A stretch of 10,690 nt of DNA from Mesoaciditogaceae bacterium (GCA_015486145.1 WFSH01000268.1:1-10690), one strand, 5' to 3'. Counted from the first letter of the stretch, positions 1-6,540 are shown. The notes: generated from the letters alone by a model not told the origin. Program-made: numbers and translations.

Positions 1-91
1 TCACTGATCACCGCTTACTGATTACCCATCATTGATTACTGATCACTGCTTACTGCTTACTGCTTACTGCTCACCGCTCGCCATTCACCGC
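1..91. repeat. Degenerate heptanucleotide tandem repeat, 13 units
   Basis: The stretch divides without a break into thirteen 7-base units of consensus TYACYGM; TTACTGC, TTACTGA and TCACCGC are the commonest. It touches the window edge and may extend further left. It is non-coding: reading frames through it give only low-complexity Ser/Tyr/Leu/Thr runs. A second array in the same heptad register lies at 6477-6532. Heptad short tandem repeats are known from several bacterial genomes, but their role is not established, and I infer none here. Confidence 0.85.
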
Positions 92-95
92 TTTA

Positions 96-126
96 TGCAT
101 TTTAAGATCCGACCTCCATTTTTTTA
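96..126. repeat. Repeat-associated tail motif, copy 1
   Basis: This block begins TGCATTTTAAGATCCGACC and ends in a run of T. It follows the heptad array by four bases. Two related blocks lie at 6541-6564, just after the second heptad array, and at 6619-6646; they share the core TTTYAAGAYCMGAYC. The recurrence next to both arrays suggests a composite dispersed element, not chance similarity. Confidence 0.6.
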
Positions 127-196
127 TTGAATACCAAAATAATGTTGAAAAACTTTTTAATTATAAGACTATACATGAGTAACTTTAAAATCATTG

Positions 197-214
197 TTGT
201 GTTGTAAAACACAA
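197..214. promoter_or_regulatory. Rex-box-like operator palindrome upstream of the permease
   Basis: TTGTGTTGTAAAACACAA is a perfect 7-bp inverted repeat with a 4-base centre (TTGTGTT/GTAA/AACACAA). It covers the presumed -35 region of the permease promoter. Its outline is that of the known Rex operator, TTGTGAA-N4-TTCACAA: the outer TTGTG/CACAA match and the inner two bases of each arm differ. One more half-site, TTGTGTT, lies exactly 40 bp downstream at 237-243, near the predicted transcript start. Binding by Rex or another dimeric repressor is inference. Confidence 0.5.
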
Positions 215-232
215 ATAATACAATTTTATAAT
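202..232 (+). promoter_or_regulatory. Promoter of the permease gene
   Basis: A perfect -10 box TATAAT lies at 227-232. The best -35 is TTGTAA at 202-207, with a long 19-bp spacer. Transcription would start near 239, giving a leader of about 58 nt. The suboptimal -35 embedded in a palindrome fits a regulated promoter. Weaker AT-rich alternatives, such as TTGAAA at 145-150, lie upstream. Confidence 0.55.
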
Positions 233-283
233 TGCTTTGTGTTTGAGAAATTACACTTAAATCAAATCACATTTAAATCGTAT

Positions 284-293
284 GGGGGTGATC
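284..293 (+). promoter_or_regulatory. Shine-Dalgarno site that places the permease start at TTG 297
   Basis: GGGGGTGATC complements the 16S rRNA 3' end in the long GGAGGTGATC form. It lies inside the first codons that would be used if translation began at ATG 282. GTG 294 directly abuts it, while TTG 297 sits eight bases after the GGGGG core, the usual spacing. The gene at 5049 has the same arrangement. Confidence 0.65.
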
Positions 294-296
294 GTG

Positions 297-1802
297 TTGA
301 GTAAAGATTCAGATCATGCAAGTTTGGTGAGGAGCTTAGGACTTATCGGCATACTCGCATTGGCACTCGACAACGTTATAGGTGGCGGAATAAATTACAT
401 ATCCGTCCAAGTTGAGGGAAAAGTTCCAGGGATAGGTATGTACGTTCCTCTCGTGATGTTGATAGGTGGTATAATTGCATTTTTCATCTCCATAAACTAT
501 TCCTACTTGGGTTCCGCAATGCCAAGAGCGGGCGGGGAATATATCTGGGTCAGTCGTGGTTGGAACGGTTTCCTTGGATTTCTGTCTTCTTTTTCTTTTT
601 GGGTGGCCGAGGCCACGGCAGCCGCTGCGGTTGTGTTCATAGATCCAAAATTTTTTGGCACGGCTTTCAATCAAATAGGGTTGACATCTGCTGGTGCGTG
701 GGTCGATTCAACTGTGGGAACTTTGATCATAGGACTTGCTATCATATGGCTGATATGGCTATTTCATATGATAAGCGTCAGAACGGTTGGATGGGCATCG
801 ATAATTTTGATGATTATGATGTTGTCTGGTGGTTTTTTCATCGTGCTGTACGGTTTTATCGGGAATCCACATGATTACGCGTCGATTTTAAAGGCAAATG
901 GTATCAACATGCAAAAATACATCTTGCTTTCTAAAAAGACGATCCCAGTTTCTTCGGCCTCGACAATTCCAAAAGCGCTGTTTTTATTGTTTTTCGCTTT
1001 TATTGGTTTTACGGCAATGTCTCAAGCAAGTGGGGAAACCAAAAATCCCAAAAAAACACTTTTGATAGTTTTTCCATTGGCAATAGGAATAATAACAACC
1101 TATTTTATTCTTTACGCTTCGGCCGTATTTCACACAGTTCCGTGGCGATATGTTGCCGGTCAGATGATAGCAGGACACACTTCTCTAATAAATGGGCCTG
1201 CACTTTTGGGATACATGATGCCGGCTGGATTGGCGGTATTTGTCACTTTGATGGTCGCAGCGGCATTGTTCAACGATCTGCCTCCAATACTTCAAGCCCT
1301 AACGCGACTCTTTTACTCTTGGGGAGTTGATGGAATTTTACCAAAGAGTCTTGGAAAAGCTAACAAGAGGGGTGTTCCCGCAACTTCTATAACGATAAAC
1401 ACGATCATAATAACGATCTTTTTCCTCTTAACAGTTTGGTTTGGATGGGCAAATGAAATTTCCGTTACCGTCGCAGCTGCGATGTTCATGTACATAACTG
1501 TGGGTATTGCCTCTTTAACGTTCTTGAGGCACGCTCCTGAACTGGAGAAAAAATCCGGAATGCACAAGAATGTCTTTGTAATAATATCAGCGGTTATAAC
1601 CATTATCGCATCAGGTTGGCTTTTCATTCAAGGAATAATATCCAACATTCACGAGGCTTGGTATCTTCAATCCATCATTCAATGGCTTATAAGCATGGGA
1701 ATAGCCATGATAATTTATTACTACGGTGCTAAAAGTGTCAAAGTCAAAGAAGGGATATCTTTGAATACAAAGTTCAAAGAACTTCCTTCAGAAGAAGATT
1801 GA
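297..1802 (+). CDS. APC-family amino acid permease
   Basis: Integral membrane transporter of the amino acid-polyamine-organocation superfamily, expected to import an amino acid or related amine by proton or cation symport or by exchange. The 501-residue product is almost wholly hydrophobic with about twelve membrane segments, the usual length and topology. Family features include a glycine-rich first helix (DNVIGGGINY), the conserved AMPRAGGEYIWVSR loop after helix 2, and a TKNPKKT loop in the middle. The C-terminus is short, charged and presumably cytoplasmic. The start is taken as TTG 297 because the ribosome site lies at 284-293; ATG 282 would add five residues. It is monocistronic, with its own promoter and terminator, and convergent with the glycoside hydrolase gene. 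A palindrome over the promoter suggests repression. The substrate cannot be read from sequence. Confidence 0.9.
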   Translation: MSKDSDHASLVRSLGLIGILALALDNVIGGGINYISVQVEGKVPGIGMYVPLVMLIGGIIAFFISINYSYLGSAMPRAGGEYIWVSRGWNGFLGFLSSFSFWVAEATAAAAVVFIDPKFFGTAFNQIGLTSAGAWVDSTVGTLIIGLAIIWLIWLFHMISVRTVGWASIILMIMMLSGGFFIVLYGFIGNPHDYASILKANGINMQKYILLSKKTIPVSSASTIPKALFLLFFAFIGFTAMSQASGETKNPKKTLLIVFPLAIGIITTYFILYASAVFHTVPWRYVAGQMIAGHTSLINGPALLGYMMPAGLAVFVTLMVAAALFNDLPPILQALTRLFYSWGVDGILPKSLGKANKRGVPATSITINTIIITIFFLLTVWFGWANEISVTVAAAMFMYITVGIASLTFLRHAPELEKKSGMHKNVFVIISAVITIIASGWLFIQGIISNIHEAWYLQSIIQWLISMGIAMIIYYYGAKSVKVKEGISLNTKFKELPSEED

Positions 1803-1829
1803 ATTTGCCGTTCTTACTGGATTATAATA

Positions 1830-1872
1830 AAAACACGACGTTGAATCGAGAATTTTCAACGCCGTGTTTTTT
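1830..1872. terminator. Bidirectional Rho-independent terminator
   Basis: A long hairpin between two convergent genes. Arms 1830-1845 and 1855-1870 pair over 16 positions with one A/C mismatch and a nine-base loop. The plus strand ends in six T. On the minus strand the hairpin is followed by TTTTTATTATAA-like sequence, so it can serve both the permease and the hydrolase. Confidence 0.85.
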
Positions 1873-1881
1873 GACTTTATT

Positions 1882-3669
1882 TCACTTTTCTACAACAAAC
1901 TTTGCAGCGTTATTTGAAGAAGAGAAAGTCCTGATCATATATCTGCCAAAGACAAAAGATTTGACGGTATAAGTGTCAGTTACGTTTGGAGCCTTCCAAT
2001 CCCACACAACTGTGTAAGGTTGGTTTACATTGAGGTTGACATTTTTAACTATCTTTTGTCCCACCATTTGTCCAGATGAGTTGTAAATTTCGAGAACTAT
2101 CACAGCATTTGGAAGTGTTCCAAATCTGTTGGTAAAATTTGCTTGCACCGTTTCAATTTGTTTTGGACTAATGGTTGAACGTTCAACTCTTGTGGTTTGA
2201 AATACCTGCGGGCCAAAGATTTTTATGATGCGCTGAGACTTTATAACGACCACGTTTATAGAGTAAGGCCTCACTTCGAGTGGTGTTGAAAGTGAAATGT
2301 CTTTCTTGTCAATGGATGTCATCGCTCCACCAACACCATTGCCCATACCGTATGTGTATTCTTGCGCTATGCTTTGAGGTTCGAATCCTTCGAATTTCAA
2401 TTGTACCTTATACGAAATGTTAGGAGACGTATTGACGATCATCAACGCAACCCTTTCATTTGAACGCTTGCTGGCGTAAACATTCAAGGTTTTGCAACTC
2501 GAATAACTGCCAATCATGTCATCCCCAGGCTTGACAAAATATTTGAGCATCATGTATCCATAATAATCCGGAAAGGGTGTATTGACAGGCAAAACATTCA
2601 CATTTTTCCCCTTTACCAAGCCATTTGAAAGAAGAGCAAAATCACCGTACTTCGGATTTCCATAGAGCTTGACAGTCGTTTTTCCTACAGCACCACGATT
2701 GTAAAGATCCCACCAATCAACATTCATCGCCCCACCTTGAAGCCAGCTCATATAATCATTGACCAAAAACAAAGCATTCACCAGCGTGGTCGTTGGAAGG
2801 CCATTGTGTAAAGTGGAATTCGTTTCTGTGATGAAAATTTGAATACCATTTTCACTCGATCCGGCAAATTTTCTTATGTCTGCCTTTAATTGGGCAAGTA
2901 TTCGGGGAATTTTATCGGTTGAGTTTAGAATCGCGGAATCCGTCACTTTTTTGCCCTTCACGGCATACCAATGAATCACAACGAAATCCATGTATTTTCC
3001 AGCCATTCGTAACACAGTTTCGTTCCATGATGGATGCCACATTTTGGTGTATGGGCATGTCAAAACTGCCCCGATCTTTATATCAGGATCGATAGCTTTC
3101 ATCGCTTTCGCATATTTTATGAAATTCTCGGCGTAGGCTTGTGGACCTTTTAACTTATGAAAATCCGATTCCCAGTCCGGACCGTAAAATCCATCGCCAT
3201 AAACTTCATTGCCTATTTCCCAATACTTGACATTGTAGTTGTGCTCCACGTTGGCATATTTTACCCAAGCCGCTGCTTTTTTAGGAGACCCCGTGCCGTA
3301 GTTAACTGTTATGAGGGCTTGAGCGTCGATTTCATGGACGAGTTTCATGAAATTGTCAAAATTGTTTTCTTGAGGGTACAAATGCCAGCCGGTAACCATG
3401 GAATTACTTTTCCAATCGTATTTGTCAGACGTTGAACCACCGGGATATCTCAAAATATCAACATTCAGGGCCTTCAGAAGAAGTGGAAGCTTCTTGTTTA
3501 GAAGTGTTGGACGATCCCACACCGCAACGTTAAGTCCAAAAGCCGTGTTTGGTAAAGTTTTTAAAATTGCAGCGGCATTAACGGTTACCGTCACCACGTT
3601 TGCAGAAAAAGCTATTAGGGATGTAAGCAAAAAGATCGCGACAAAAACACTTGTCAAACTTTTGAGCAC
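1882..3669 (-). CDS. Secreted clan-A glycoside hydrolase, GH51/alpha-L-arabinofuranosidase-like
   Basis: Probable extracellular polysaccharide-degrading enzyme of 595 residues. Residues 1-24 form a signal peptide without a lipobox. A TIM-barrel region spans about 40-380, with ILRYPGGSTSDKYDW near 72-86, YWEIGNE with the presumed acid/base Glu155, VIHWY near 231-235, and FITETNS with the presumed nucleophile Glu282. These strand-end motifs fit GH51-type arabinofuranosidases, and GH44 or GH39-like activity is possible. A beta-sandwich follows at about 385-475. Residues 485-595 form a further Ig-like beta module, possibly carbohydrate-binding. The start is GTG 3669, with AGGAG about nine bases upstream. 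It is monocistronic; I found no convincing promoter. Clan assignment is firm, the exact substrate is not. Confidence 0.8.
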   Translation of the reverse strand: MLKSLTSVFVAIFLLTSLIAFSANVVTVTVNAAAILKTLPNTAFGLNVAVWDRPTLLNKKLPLLLKALNVDILRYPGGSTSDKYDWKSNSMVTGWHLYPQENNFDNFMKLVHEIDAQALITVNYGTGSPKKAAAWVKYANVEHNYNVKYWEIGNEVYGDGFYGPDWESDFHKLKGPQAYAENFIKYAKAMKAIDPDIKIGAVLTCPYTKMWHPSWNETVLRMAGKYMDFVVIHWYAVKGKKVTDSAILNSTDKIPRILAQLKADIRKFAGSSENGIQIFITETNSTLHNGLPTTTLVNALFLVNDYMSWLQGGAMNVDWWDLYNRGAVGKTTVKLYGNPKYGDFALLSNGLVKGKNVNVLPVNTPFPDYYGYMMLKYFVKPGDDMIGSYSSCKTLNVYASKRSNERVALMIVNTSPNISYKVQLKFEGFEPQSIAQEYTYGMGNGVGGAMTSIDKKDISLSTPLEVRPYSINVVVIKSQRIIKIFGPQVFQTTRVERSTISPKQIETVQANFTNRFGTLPNAVIVLEIYNSSGQMVGQKIVKNVNLNVNQPYTVVWDWKAPNVTDTYTVKSFVFGRYMIRTFSSSNNAAKFVVEK

Positions 3670-3992
3670 TTCAACCGTCTCCTCTCACTCATATATCACA
3701 CCATAATTATTTGACTCTATAGACCTTTCGTTTGTTGTCATTGTGAATCATTGAGTGGAAATCAAGAAGGTTCACGATTGCCTCGTTTACAAGATTTCAG
3801 ACAGGCCTTAAGTTCTCACCTTCACGCACATCAAGAGAAGTTACAATGTTTTTTAAATGGAGCTATCTTTTGGTATTTCTAATTATAGACATGCCAAGAA
3901 TTAAATTGTCATCAACAAAATATCCCCTCAAAATGAGGGGATATTATTTTTTTGACTATCAATTACGAAACCCATAAAATGTATTCCAAGAA
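3670..3992. other. Intergenic region between the hydrolase start and the tmRNA end
   Basis: These 323 bases hold the leader and ribosome site of the hydrolase gene at the low end and the tmRNA-operon terminator at 3919-3945. The middle part (about 3720-3910) shows no supportable ORF, repeat or RNA structure, and no clear -35/-10 pair for the hydrolase. Confidence 0.6.
3919..3953 (-). terminator. Terminator of the tRNA-tmRNA operon
   Basis: A perfect 12-bp stem (arms 3919-3930 and 3934-3945) with a three-base loop begins about 50 bases past the tmRNA 3' end. On the minus strand the stem runs into TTTTGTTG. On the plus strand it is followed by ATTTTTTT, formally the stronger U-tract, although no plus-strand gene ends here; it is probably bidirectional. 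Confidence 0.75.
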
Positions 3993-4346
3993 TGGTGGAG
4001 GCGATGGGAATCGAACCCATGTCCGAAGTGCACACCCAGTGAACTTCTCCGAGCGCAGTCCATGATTTAATGTCACGATTTGTCCCCCATGGACAAGGTA
4101 CAAACCGCCGAGCTCCCTTTCATTTCCTTGACCAGGCGAGAGCATTCCTGATCAAGTGAGATTGGATGTCTGACGCTTTGTCCGTTTCTCCAATCAAAAA
4201 ACGGAAAGCGGCTGCTTACTTATTAAGCAGCAAGTGCGTAATTTGGTTTGACGTTTATTTTTTTCTCCAACCTTTTTTACGAGGAGGTAGGCACCCTCGG
4301 CTCGCTTTTCACAGTTCATGCACCCCGTCGAAACCATTTCGCCCCC
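3993..4346 (-). ncRNA. ssrA: tmRNA (transfer-messenger RNA)
   Basis: The 354-nt RNA rescues stalled ribosomes by trans-translation, adding a degradation tag. The 5' end GGGGGCG pairs with CGCCTCC before the encoded ACCA 3' end (G-U at position 3). The 5' domain has GGTTTCGACGGGG, and the 3' end carries the T-arm GGGTTCGATTCCC. The reading frame for the tag lies about 95 nt from the 5' end and terminates in tandem TAA codons. The 5' domain, including a CCTCCTCGTAAAAAAGG segment, is very like the tmRNA of Thermotoga as I know it. It is the last member of a tRNA operon, 33 bases after tRNA-Thr, so its 5' end must be made by processing, presumably by RNase P. Confidence 0.95.
4220..4252 (-). other. 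tmRNA tag reading frame (VKPNYALAA plus two stops)
   Basis: Only one frame of the tag region ends in the expected ALAA followed by stop. It reads GTC AAA CCA AAT TAC GCA CTT GCT GCT TAA TAA, giving VKPNYALAA, preceded in trans-translation by the alanine carried on tmRNA. The YALAA end is typical of ClpXP/FtsH-type degradation tags. The resume codon is inferred by aligning the upstream AATAA with the Thermotoga tmRNA from memory. That makes it GTC (Val), where Ala is the usual residue; AAC just before it is the alternative. Confidence 0.75.
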
Positions 4347-4379
4347 TCAAAAACTGGTAACGTTTCTTCCAAACAAAAC

Positions 4380-4457
4380 TGGAGCAGGTGATGGGATTCG
4401 AACCCATGACCTCCGCCTTACCAAGGCGGCGCTCTATCCTGCTGAAGCTACACCTGC
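4380..4457 (-). tRNA. tRNA-Thr (GGT)
   Basis: The acceptor stem GCAGGTG/CACCTGC, discriminator T and encoded CCA are visible. The anticodon stem is CCGCC/GGCGG with loop TTGGTAA, so the anticodon is GGT. The T-arm contains GGTTCGAATCC. It lies fourth in the operon, between tRNA-Gly and tmRNA. Confidence 0.95.
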
Positions 4458-4475
4458 CTCCCCTGATGATCAGAA

Positions 4476-4550
4476 TGGAGCGGGAAACGGGGATTGAACC
4501 CGCGACCTTCTGCTTGGCAAGCAGACGCTCTACCACTGAGCTATTCCCGC
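4476..4550 (-). tRNA. tRNA-Gly (GCC)
   Basis: Acceptor GCGGGAA pairs with TTCCCGC before discriminator T and encoded CCA. The D-arm reads AGCTCAGTGGTAGAGC. The anticodon loop TTGCCAA between TCTGC and GCAGA gives GCC. The T-loop has GGTTCAATCCC. It lies 18 bases upstream of tRNA-Thr in the transcript. Confidence 0.96.
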
Positions 4551-4576
4551 CAATGAACAATTAAATAAATCTTGGT

Positions 4577-4661
4577 TGGTGCGAGAGGTGGGACTTGAAC
4601 CCACACGGGTTTCCCCACTGGATCCTAAGTCCAGCGCGTCTGCCAGTTCCGCCACCCTCGC
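4577..4661 (-). tRNA. tRNA-Leu (TAG)
   Basis: At 85 nt it has the long variable arm of class II tRNAs. Acceptor GCGAGGG pairs with CCTCTCGC, followed by A and encoded CCA. The anticodon stem CTGGA/TCCAG encloses CTTAGGA, giving anticodon TAG. The D-arm GGCGGAACTGGCAGACGC is typical of bacterial tRNA-Leu. Confidence 0.96.
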
Positions 4662-4673
4662 GCTTTCGCTTTT

Positions 4674-4749
4674 TGGTGACCCGTGCGGGATTCGAACCCG
4701 CGGCCCCTTGATTAAAAGTCAAGTGCTCTACCAGCTGAGCTAACAGGTC
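4674..4749 (-). tRNA. tRNA-Lys (TTT)
   Basis: Acceptor GACCTGT pairs with ACGGGTC, followed by discriminator A and encoded CCA. The anticodon stem CTTGA/TCAAG encloses CTTTTAA, so the anticodon is TTT. It is the first gene of the operon, about 16 nt after the predicted transcript start and 12 bases before tRNA-Leu. Confidence 0.97.
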
Positions 4750-4771
4750 TAAATCTTTCAAAGACAAAGAG

Positions 4772-4800
4772 ATTTTACCATACGAAACATCGCAAGTCAA
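4772..4800 (-). promoter_or_regulatory. Promoter of the tRNA-tmRNA operon
   Basis: On the minus strand TTGACT (4795-4800) and TAAAAT (4772-4777) are exactly 17 bp apart, with an extended -10 TG at 4779-4780. This near-consensus sigma-70-type promoter fits a highly expressed stable-RNA operon. The 187 bases between it and the divergent promoter at 4988 show nothing else I can support. Confidence 0.85.
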
Positions 4801-4987
4801 TATCAATAGGTGAATCAAAATAAAAATCTGAACGTTTCTTTCACTTTTCCAACCAAGGCGAAGCCGCAGAGGATGTCGCTGTTATACGACTTAAACACAT
4901 GCTCAGAATACACCTATAGGCAAAACTGAGATTGAACATACTCCCTTCTCGGAACCGTTTATATGATATCCAATCCCAAAATTTAAC

Positions 4988-5016
4988 TTGCAATGTCAAA
5001 TATTTAAAGTTAAAAT
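4988..5016 (+). promoter_or_regulatory. Promoter of the GIY-YIG/pRiA4b fusion gene
   Basis: TTGCAA at 4988-4993 and TAAAAT at 5011-5016 are spaced 17 bp. Transcription would begin near 5023, which lies downstream of ATG 4932 and so argues against that longer start. Confidence 0.65.
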
Positions 5017-5036
5017 ATGAACGACACACATACCAT

Positions 5037-5044
5037 GGGGTGAT
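5037..5044 (+). promoter_or_regulatory. Shine-Dalgarno site that places the start at TTG 5049
   Basis: GGGGTGAT lies four bases before TTG 5049, the same arrangement as upstream of the permease. No ribosome site is visible before ATG 4932. Confidence 0.7.
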
Positions 5045-5048
5045 TATC

Positions 5049-6290
5049 TTGAGTGAAGAGTTTACTTTTAAAGGGAGAAAACTTTCAGTTTCAAAGGAAG
5101 ATATTGAAAAAGCGTTGAAAAACATGAAGCCAAGCGATGTTGAAAGACCGGGCTTTTTTCTCAAAAGTGATGGACAGTTTTTCAGAGTAAAGGATGTTTT
5201 CGAAGAGATTCAAAAGATGAAGGGCTTAAATCCCATTCCGATAAACAATCAGATTAGATACAATGTCATGGATAAATTCCTGAAAATGGGAATCTGTGTT
5301 TGGAAAGAAGTAGAAATTAAAGGCGAAAAAGGTATTCATCTTTGGAAAAAATACGTAAAGATTGGGGAGCCCCCTTTCTCTAAGCCTGTAAAAAGAGTTG
5401 ATAAGATGATCAAAACTGGTCCTTATACTTTTGTTCACGTCGGTGAATTTGGAATTAAAAACAAAACCTCACTATTTTTGGTAAGGAAATCAGAAAAATC
5501 AATCCCTTCAAAGAAGGGAATATACCTCATTTTTTCTTCTGATGAGGATTCTCTCATTTTCTACTATGTGGATAAAACGGAAAATTTGAATAGAGAACTC
5601 AGAAAAATCGTTGATATTTCAAAAATCTTGATAGCACAGAAAGAAGATTTAGGAGATGAAGAAGGTACTCTCAGAGATCCAGAAAAATTCATAAAAAAAT
5701 TTGATGTCAGATTCCATTCCAGATTCAAAATCGAAGATACTCCTTTAGTATTGATAACGATAAACATGTTAACTGTGGTTCTAAACAAACTATCTTTGCT
5801 CGCGAGATCCGTTGATGTGTATTTCTTAGAAGTCAAAAGTGCGAATGAATCTGATAAAATTTACTCTCATATGGCAAATTTTAAGCCAAAATGGAACATG
5901 GAGTTGTCAACGTTCAAAAAGAAAAAGAAAGAAATATACCAACTCAAAGTGGAACTTGAGAGTTTAAGACCTAAAATATGGAAAAAAATTCTTGTTGAAA
6001 ACACGACTTCATTTGCCAAGCTTCACTCCACGATTCAGATTTTGATGGGCTGGACCAACGAGCATTTGCATGCTTTTTACTCTGGGGATTATGAAATAAA
6101 AAACGAGGCGCTGGGAATAGTGTCCTTTCTCAGAAATGAAAGAGATTCTATAAAATACATTTATGATTTTGAAGATGAGCGGGACGTCAAAATTACCCTT
6201 GAAAAAATTCTTCCTTTTGATGAAAAAGTTAAAACTCCCGTTTACTTAGACGGAGAAATGATTGTCCCTCTAGAAGATAGCAGGGAGTGA
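5049..6290 (+). CDS. Fusion: N-terminal domain, degenerate GIY-YIG-like domain, pRiA4b ORF-3-like domain
   Basis: Function unknown; 413 residues, charged, with no signal or membrane segments, so cytoplasmic. Residues 1-110 form an unrecognised domain with a GQFFRVKDVFEEI segment that weakly recalls a pattern in DNA-associated proteins. Residues about 155-285 resemble a GIY-YIG nuclease fold: GIYLIF at 157, YYVDKTENLNREL at 172 in place of YIG-K-T, and KPKWN at 279, like the terminal element of such domains. The YIG motif is altered, so activity is doubtful. Residues 296-413 match the plasmid pRiA4b ORF-3 family: IYQLKVELESLRPKIWKKI, MGWTNEHLHAF, YIYDFED, KILPFDE and LDGE. That domain normally continues some tens of residues further; here it stops just as the repeat mosaic begins. 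Start TTG 5049 is chosen from the promoter and ribosome site. Confidence 0.75.
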   Translation: MSEEFTFKGRKLSVSKEDIEKALKNMKPSDVERPGFFLKSDGQFFRVKDVFEEIQKMKGLNPIPINNQIRYNVMDKFLKMGICVWKEVEIKGEKGIHLWKKYVKIGEPPFSKPVKRVDKMIKTGPYTFVHVGEFGIKNKTSLFLVRKSEKSIPSKKGIYLIFSSDEDSLIFYYVDKTENLNRELRKIVDISKILIAQKEDLGDEEGTLRDPEKFIKKFDVRFHSRFKIEDTPLVLITINMLTVVLNKLSLLARSVDVYFLEVKSANESDKIYSHMANFKPKWNMELSTFKKKKKEIYQLKVELESLRPKIWKKILVENTTSFAKLHSTIQILMGWTNEHLHAFYSGDYEIKNEALGIVSFLRNERDSIKYIYDFEDERDVKITLEKILPFDEKVKTPVYLDGEMIVPLEDSRE

Positions 6291-6330
6291 GGGGATGCAT
6301 CTCGTTTTTGCCTCGGCCATAAAAATGGTC

Positions 6331-6352
6331 ATTCCGGGCACCGAGCCGGAAT
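6331..6352. repeat. REP-like hairpin ATTCCGG-N8-CCGGAAT
   Basis: A 7-bp inverted repeat ATTCCGG/CCGGAAT encloses eight bases and is followed by CTCGTTTTTT. It resembles the widely dispersed bacterial repeat of the type TCATTCCGGGC...CCGGAATC. A smaller hairpin, GGCCAT-AAAA-ATGGTC with one G-T pair, precedes it at 6315-6330. ATCTCGTTTTT also occurs at 6299 and near 6552, so this is part of a family. On the plus strand the hairpin plus T-run could terminate the upstream gene. Confidence 0.6.
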
Positions 6353-6476
6353 CTCGTTTTTTAATCCGAATCTGTCAAAGAAACCGTTACCTTCTTACCC
6401 ACACAAAAACGAAGAGAAGCATTTTATCCACATTGGTGCCAAATCGATTCCATAGAACAGAGAGAAACTCATCTCA

Positions 6477-6532
6477 TTACCCATCACTGTTCACTGCTTA
6501 CTCATCACCGCTCACAGATTACTCATCACTGA
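6477..6532. repeat. Second heptanucleotide tandem array, 8 units
   Basis: Eight units in the same TYACYGM register as the array at 1-91: TTACCCA, TCACTGT, TCACTGC, TTACTCA, TCACCGC, TCACAGA, TTACTCA, TCACTGA. It is followed after eight bases by a tail motif, repeating the order seen at the start of the window. The open frame across it (6295-6648) is low-complexity repeat translation and is not called. Confidence 0.8.
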
Positions 6533-6540
6533 TCCATATA

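Noticed and set aside
3963..4818. Small open frames across the tmRNA and tRNA genes
   Set aside because: They are shadows of structured RNA; phrases such as GGNSSVVERLLAKQKVAGSIPVSRS are familiar translations of tRNA sequence.
4932..5048. ATG 4932 as start of the fusion gene
   Set aside because: It lies upstream of the best promoter, has no ribosome site, and its 39 added residues look unlike the rest of the protein.
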